Notes under the pieces: model-generated
Databases searched by the model: none
Seen by the model: the letters and a program-made list of their open reading frames with translations, nothing else
Told to the model about the DNA's origin: nothing
Program-made: the position numbers and the translations under genes
Source of the DNA: Pseudomonas sp. SLFW
Lineage (GTDB): Bacteria > Pseudomonadota > Gammaproteobacteria > Pseudomonadales > Pseudomonadaceae
DNA: 64,000 nucleotides
NCBI RefSeq assembly: GCF_009905615.1
Contig: NZ_JAAAKW010000009.1
Location: 186,001-250,000, forward strand
Direction of reading: 5' to 3'
Shown: positions 60,891 to 64,000 of the stretch, one piece after another
Numbering within the stretch: the stretch's first letter is position 1
Layout: every line of letters begins with the position of its first letter

Positions 60891-62108
60891 ATGTCCGCTA
60901 CTGCCCCCGCCGTCTTGTCTGCGCAGGATCACCGCGCCCAGTTCCTGAGCCTGCTCGACACCTGCCTGACGCAGAACTCGCTGATCAAGCTGGTGCTGGC
61001 CAAGTATGTCGGCAGCGAGGCCGATCTGCAGCGGATCATCATTAAGCCGACCACGATCAAGGATCAGCCATGCCTGTCCTTCGTCTATCGATACAAGACC
61101 CGCGACATCACCAAGAATCACCCTCTGACTGAAGCCCAGGCACTGATCGCCAATCTGCTGCCCGAGGCCTTCAAGAACGCGCATTTGCTGTCGCTGACTG
61201 ACGAAGTGCAGCTGGAATCCAGCAAGAAAGGCAAAAGTACGCTGTTTCGCAACACGTCCCGGCAGCAGCGTGAAGCGCCCTCCGCCGAGCACGATCGCGA
61301 GAAGAAGCGCTATCTGGAGTTGAGCCGTCCGTTCCTCACCGACTTGGGTGTCACCAATAAACAGCATGAGCTGATTCCGGCCATGTCGCGCAAATGGAAG
61401 CAGATCAACAAATTCATCGAGGTGTTTTCCCACGCCCTGACGACGTCGCCCATCTCACTCGACAAGCCGGTGACGGTGGCTGACTTCGGTTCAGGGAAGG
61501 GCTATCTGACGTTCGCCATTCACGATTACCTGCGCAATACCTTGCAAGCGCAAGGCGAGGTGACTGGCGTCGAACTGCGTGAAGACATGGTCACCTTGTG
61601 CAACAACGCCGCCGCACGCCTTGAGCATCCAGGGCTGGTCTTCAAATGCGGTGACGTGCGTTCGGTCGTGCCCGGAAAGCTGGACGTGATGATCGCGCTG
61701 CATGCCTGCGATATCGCCACCGATTATGCGATTCATACGGGTATTCGCTCCGGTGCGTCGATCATCATGTGTTCGCCGTGTTGCCACAAACAGATCCGGC
61801 TGCAGATCCAGAGCCCAAGCCTGCTCAAGCCGATGCTGCAATACGGTTTGCACATGGGCCAGCAGGCGGAGATGGTCACCGACGCGTTACGTGCGCTGTT
61901 GCTGGAAGCCTGCGGCTATGAGACCAAGGTGTTCGAGTTCATTTCGCTGGAACACACCAACAAGAACAAGATGATTCTGGCGGTTAAACGCGCGACGCCA
62001 GCGGACCCTGTCGAGTTGCTGGCGAAGATTCAGGAATTGAAGGCGTTCTACAACATTCAGGAGCAGTGCCTGGAGACGTTGCTCCAGGCAGATGACCTGC
62101 TCGGCTAG
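60891..62108 (+). CDS. Class I SAM-dependent methyltransferase (Methyltransf_32/RRNAD1-like)
   Basis: This 405-residue protein has a large N-terminal region (1-190) of unknown fold that includes QREAPSAEHDREKKRYLEL. A Rossmann methyltransferase domain follows: motif I VADFGSGKGYLTFAIHDYL, motif II VTGVELREDMV, motif IV DVMIALHACDIATDYAI. The CSPCCHKQIR segment resembles the Cys-rich part of Methyltransf_32 proteins such as METTL25. An RNA or protein substrate is possible but not shown. Its last 4 nt overlap the convergent transporter gene. Confidence 0.85.
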   Translation: MSATAPAVLSAQDHRAQFLSLLDTCLTQNSLIKLVLAKYVGSEADLQRIIIKPTTIKDQPCLSFVYRYKTRDITKNHPLTEAQALIANLLPEAFKNAHLLSLTDEVQLESSKKGKSTLFRNTSRQQREAPSAEHDREKKRYLELSRPFLTDLGVTNKQHELIPAMSRKWKQINKFIEVFSHALTTSPISLDKPVTVADFGSGKGYLTFAIHDYLRNTLQAQGEVTGVELREDMVTLCNNAAARLEHPGLVFKCGDVRSVVPGKLDVMIALHACDIATDYAIHTGIRSGASIIMCSPCCHKQIRLQIQSPSLLKPMLQYGLHMGQQAEMVTDALRALLLEACGYETKVFEFISLEHTNKNKMILAVKRATPADPVELLAKIQELKAFYNIQEQCLETLLQADDLLG

Positions 62109-63004
62109 ACCCGAGTGGCGACCACGGGTTTCGGCGCGATGACGGCGGTCTTGCGTCCGATGGCCAATGTCACGACGACGCCAGCGGCAAAGAACCATGT
62201 TATCGGGTCGATGTGCTCACCGAAAAACAGCGCTGAAAAGGCCATGGTGAAGAACAGCTGCACGAGCTGGATCTGACTCACCCGTGCAATCCCGCCCATT
62301 GCCAACCCGGCATACCAGGCGAAGAAACCGATGAACTGCGAGAACAGCGATACGTAACCGAATGCCCACCAGGTGCCCATGGAAATGGCCCCTTGGTGCT
62401 GAGACGCCAGGTAGCCGACAGGGATGATCAGCACCGGGATTGAAATCACCAGCGCCCAGCAGATGACCTGCCATCCGCCCATCTGCTTGGCCAGTCGACC
62501 GCCCTCGGCATAACCCAGTCCCCCCACTGCCACAGCGCCGACCATCAACAGATCCCCGGCTTGCAGATTCCCGGCGCCGCTGATCAGCGCGTAGCCCAAC
62601 ACCAACACGCTGCCCATCGCCGCACAGATCCAGAATGCACGGGAAGGGCGTTCATGGGACAGCCACGCTGCGTAGATGGCGACCAGCAACGGTTGCAGCC
62701 CGTTGACCAACGCGCCGTGGGAAGCTGGCAACGTCTTCATCGCCCATGCCGACAGGACCGGGAAGCCGATGATCACACCCAGCGCGACGACCAGCAGTGC
62801 CTTGAATTGCGCGAAGGTCGGCAGCTTTTCCCGCCGCCACAGCAAAAGGGCGGCTGCCGGGATCGCCGCGACGAGCGCTCGGCCCAGGCCGTTGAGCAGT
62901 GGGTGGATTTCCTGAACGACGATGCGGGTCATGGGCAGGGTAAGGCTGAAAATCACCACCCCGACCAATCCGAGGATCATGCCGGTGTTTTCGCGAGAAG
63001 ACAT
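62105..63004 (-). CDS. EamA/DMT-family transporter
   Basis: This 299-residue, 10-segment membrane protein has two EamA repeats of about 140 residues each. The first is GMILGLVGVVIFSLTLPMTRIVV ... SHGALVNGLQPLLVAIYAAW. The second is LLMVGAVAVGGLGYAEGGRLAKQ ... ARVSQIQLVQLFFTMAFSALFFGEHIDP. Such proteins export amino acids or other metabolites. The substrate cannot be told from sequence. Confidence 0.88.
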   Translation of the reverse strand: MSSRENTGMILGLVGVVIFSLTLPMTRIVVQEIHPLLNGLGRALVAAIPAAALLLWRREKLPTFAQFKALLVVALGVIIGFPVLSAWAMKTLPASHGALVNGLQPLLVAIYAAWLSHERPSRAFWICAAMGSVLVLGYALISGAGNLQAGDLLMVGAVAVGGLGYAEGGRLAKQMGGWQVICWALVISIPVLIIPVGYLASQHQGAISMGTWWAFGYVSLFSQFIGFFAWYAGLAMGGIARVSQIQLVQLFFTMAFSALFFGEHIDPITWFFAAGVVVTLAIGRKTAVIAPKPVVATRV

Positions 63005-63255
63005 GCTGAATCGTGCCTTGTTGTTATAAGTGAAAAGAAGGCATTCATTCAGCCACAGATCGCACGTTTTTCCCCTTAACAGCTGGCGACAGAATCAACC
63101 GTACACTTTGATTTCAGGGGGGAAGCGCCGTTTGTGGGGATTTTTTCAACGGCCCGCTTCCGAGCATGAATCTTGGTGCAGAAATTGAATGCCATCTTCC
63201 TGCAACAGTTTGAGGGTCAAATTGCTGCCATAGAAAACCAGCCAGGAGAGCCATC

Positions 63256-63486
63256 GTGTCGGTCATCGGAAAGTGGGCGTTGCAAGGTGTCGTAGTGTTC
63301 GTGTTCGCATGGATGGCGACCGTAGCGGCTCAATGGTCAGGTAGCATCGTCAAATCGACGAGTAGCGACCGCCTTGCGGCGCTCAGCAGTGTTCGGTTAT
63401 CGACCGAATCAGTGGCCGCCAGCGTTGGGAGGAAGGCTCATGGTAATGCCGTCGTCGTGGGGACGTTGTCGGAAAGTAACGAGTAA
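63256..63486 (+). CDS. Small single-pass membrane protein of unknown function
   Basis: This encodes 76 residues from GTG 63256, with a strong AGGAGAG site. One hydrophobic helix (LQGVVVFVFAWMATVAAQW) lies near the N-terminus, followed by a polar Ser-rich tail. An intrinsic terminator 50 nt after the stop (63536-63561) supports a transcribed gene here. No family recognised. Confidence 0.55.
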   Translation: MSVIGKWALQGVVVFVFAWMATVAAQWSGSIVKSTSSDRLAALSSVRLSTESVAASVGRKAHGNAVVVGTLSESNE

Positions 63487-63535
63487 GCGTGCGCGTTTGG
63501 GAAGATTGGGAGCGGTGTGATTTGAGCGGTGAATG

Positions 63536-63561
63536 ACCGGACCTTTTAAGGTCCGGTTTTT
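63536..63561 (+). terminator. Terminator after the small membrane protein gene
   Basis: ACCGGACCTT/AAGGTCCGGT followed by TTTTTG. It separates this gene from the DUF4160 pair. Confidence 0.9.
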
Positions 63562-63619
63562 GTTTGCGAAGCAATCTCGCGTTTGCGATAGGGAAAAAAT
63601 TTCTCTAGTATCCGCCGTC

Positions 63620-63853
63620 ATGGCTACTGTACAAACCGACCGTAACTGGAAGATCAAGATTTATCCGGACGACCACGCCCCGCCGCATTTTCACGTGCAG
63701 ACGCCGGATGGCGAGTCGCTAGTACAGATCGATGGCTTGAGAGTGCTCGGTAAAGGTGCCGAACCCAAAGCGCTGAAAGCTGCATTGATGTGGGCTCGGA
63801 GTCATACCGCCGAGTTATGGCGAGTCTGGTATGAGCAAAACCGGAGAACCTGA
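63620..63853 (+). CDS. DUF4160 protein
   Basis: This 77-residue protein begins MATVQTDRNWKIKIYPDDHA. The DUF4160 signature PPHFHVQTPDGESLVQID is followed by ALKAALMWARSHTAELWRVW. The frame is open further upstream through the terminator but lacks a ribosome site. DUF4160 genes very often precede DUF2442 genes, as here, and the pair has been considered a possible toxin-antitoxin or regulatory module without firm proof. The downstream ATG is 1 nt beyond the stop. Confidence 0.85.
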   Translation: MATVQTDRNWKIKIYPDDHAPPHFHVQTPDGESLVQIDGLRVLGKGAEPKALKAALMWARSHTAELWRVWYEQNRRT

Positions 63854-63854
63854 T

Positions 63855-64000
63855 ATGCCAAGCAAATTACGTATTGCTGCCGTCCGACCTGTTACAGGCA
63901 AACAATTACTTACCGTCGACTGGAACAACGGTAAGCGTCACACCATCGACTTGTCGGCGTTCCTGGATCAGTTTCCTGCTATGGCAGCGCTGAAGAACCC
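63855..64000 (+). CDS. DUF2442 protein (partial, runs off the right edge)
   Basis: Starts ATG 63855, one nucleotide after the DUF4160 stop (TGATATG), so translation is coupled. The visible 48 codons read MPSKLRIAAVRPVTGKQLLT then VDWNNGKRHTIDLSAFLDQF, matching DUF2442 (beta-rich start and NG-K-IDLS pattern). The rest is outside the window. Confidence 0.82.
   Translation, partial: MPSKLRIAAVRPVTGKQLLTVDWNNGKRHTIDLSAFLDQFPAMAALKN

Noticed and set aside
1..64000. Prophage, insertion sequence, integron, tRNA, rRNA or replication origin
   Set aside because: No integrase, transposase, tRNA cloverleaf, rRNA segment or DnaA-box cluster was seen. Mobile signals are limited to REP/REPIN elements and the RHS locus.

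Overview
The window is a chromosomal segment of a Pseudomonas, most likely of the fluorescens/syringae lineage. The evidence is gene content and order: a sadC-like diguanylate cyclase, ferredoxin reductase and pykA; the MoxR/DUF58 operon; sbcB-mvaT-purU; a Pit transporter; pca genes; a TtgABC/MexAB-OprM efflux operon with a divergent TtgR; AruI; MifSR/KgtP; and Pseudomonas-type REP/REPIN elements. The sequence is GC-rich. I saw no rRNA, tRNA, insertion sequence, prophage or CRISPR array.

Layout. 1-7019 (minus strand) is an accessory toxin locus. Two paralogous ~300-residue proteins of unknown function are followed by an RHS-repeat protein. One paralogue carries a 1-nt frameshift. The RHS protein is cut into two reading frames by an in-frame TGA and a short spacer; its C-terminal tip, cut by the window edge, has a His...Ser-Cys pattern like clan CD cysteine peptidases. 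7362-27573 is core genome: c-di-GMP genes (GGDEF, PilZ), pykA, a six-gene overlapping operon (RDD, SpoIIM, DUF4129, DUF4350, MoxR, DUF58), exonuclease I, MvaT, PurU, a YbhN-like membrane protein, a HerA-like ATPase and a low-affinity phosphate transporter.

28163-32926 holds pcaR, pcaF, pcaT and pcaD for the beta-ketoadipate pathway, with tandem candidate PcaR boxes in front of pcaR and pcaF. pcaB and pcaC are absent from the place where they often sit. A possible short RNA gene lies divergent to pcaR. 33084-39825 is the RND efflux operon and its TetR repressor, with a recognisable TtgR operator between them. 40071-49684 is mixed: a Cache protein, a DHA2 drug exporter, LysR and AraC regulators, a 2-ketoarginine decarboxylase/aldehyde dehydrogenase pair (arginine transaminase route), and small enzymes.

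49869-51244 contains two paralogous secreted proteins made of perfect 13-residue repeats (8 and 6 copies). Each has the same promoter architecture, TTAAC-N6-TTAAT placed 11 nt before a -10 box. This pair is the most distinctive poorly understood item in the window. 51399-56027 is an alpha-ketoglutarate uptake system: KgtP behind a strong sigma-54 promoter and its adjacent MifR/MifS-like two-component pair. 56184-64000 carries periplasmic beta-glucosidase BglX, a LemA/TPM/TPM cluster, a methyltransferase, an EamA transporter and a DUF4160-DUF2442 pair that runs off the right edge.

All family assignments come from reading the translated sequence and remembered family features. No database search was run.
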